From a virus, in the IMG/VR virus record IMGVR_UViG_3300030202_000599, positions 1 to 37,286 of that record: a stretch of DNA of 37,286 nt, one strand, 5' to 3'. Position numbers and translations under genes: made by a program. Positions 37,218-37,286 of this stretch are shown piece after piece. Within the stretch, counting starts at the first letter, position 1, and every line of letters begins with the position of its first letter. The notes beneath the pieces are model-generated. The model did not search any database, was not told where the DNA came from, and saw only the letters and a program-made list of their open reading frames with translations.

Positions 37218-37286
37218 CTTCGCCCAATCTGCCTTGCCTCAACATCAATGCCGACAGCCTTGCTCCAACCACCACTAAAAATAGTT
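37208..37286. repeat. Terminal direct repeat, right copy
   Basis: This is the right copy of the 79-base end overlap, identical to bases 1-79 except at 37209 (a) against base 2 (g). Joining the ends gives a continuous gene order with coupled start/stop overlap, which supports closure into a circle of about 37,207 bp. Confidence 0.9.

Noticed and set aside
37130-37286. Terminal repeat as a true physical end (cohesive or long direct terminal repeat)
   Set aside because: The repeat is short, exactly at both window ends, and lies inside a coupled operon. Assembly overlap of a circle explains it more simply.

Overview
The window is a complete, circularly closed genome of a tailed bacteriophage, most likely a podovirus: it has a short-tail gene set and no tail-tube, sheath or tape-measure genes. 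The first 79 bases recur at the right end with one mismatch, giving a circle of about 37,207 bp. The cut falls between two structural genes. I see no tRNA or rRNA, CRISPR array, insertion sequence, integrase, DNA polymerase or phage RNA polymerase. A three-transmembrane gene-transfer-agent-type holin and the general style of the tail-fibre proteins suggest an alphaproteobacterial, probably aquatic, host. That is an inference, not something the sequence proves.

Transcription is organised as two divergent arms. They leave a 229-bp intergenic hub at 18497-18725 and meet head-on at 22838/22839 with no spacer. The long minus-strand arm runs from 18496 down to 1 and continues through the closure from 37217 down to 22839. 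Its order is: DNA-binding and PD-(D/E)XK nuclease genes; a possible ssDNA-binding protein; a TOPRIM primase/RepA-type helicase; a dense cluster of GTCCG motifs (candidate replication origin); small zinc-ribbon proteins; small and large terminase; a 513-aa protein of unknown function; five tiny, mostly very basic proteins; portal; scaffold; SU10-type major capsid protein; head-tail adaptor; and a gp10-like tail hub. After the closure come two small virion genes, three large ejection/internal-virion candidates, a 7.8-kb tail-fibre locus and the lysis genes.

The short plus-strand arm (18726-22838) is accessory or early. It holds a winged-helix protein, a papain/C39-like cysteine-peptidase candidate, a tiny membrane protein, an HNH endonuclease, a YqaJ-type exonuclease, a LexA-like winged-helix protein, a strong UUCG-loop terminator followed by its own promoter, an OB-fold candidate and two small unknowns. 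Most neighbouring genes in both arms overlap by 1 to 17 bases (ATGA, TAATG, TGATG), which points to translational coupling.

The most unusual parts are the fibre locus, built from repeated paralogous small beta-rich proteins with chaperone-like genes between them; the GTCCG cluster beside the primase-helicase; a replication-module protein ending in an SSB-like DEIPF tip; and a duplicated 21-bp inverted-repeat element at the terminase genes.
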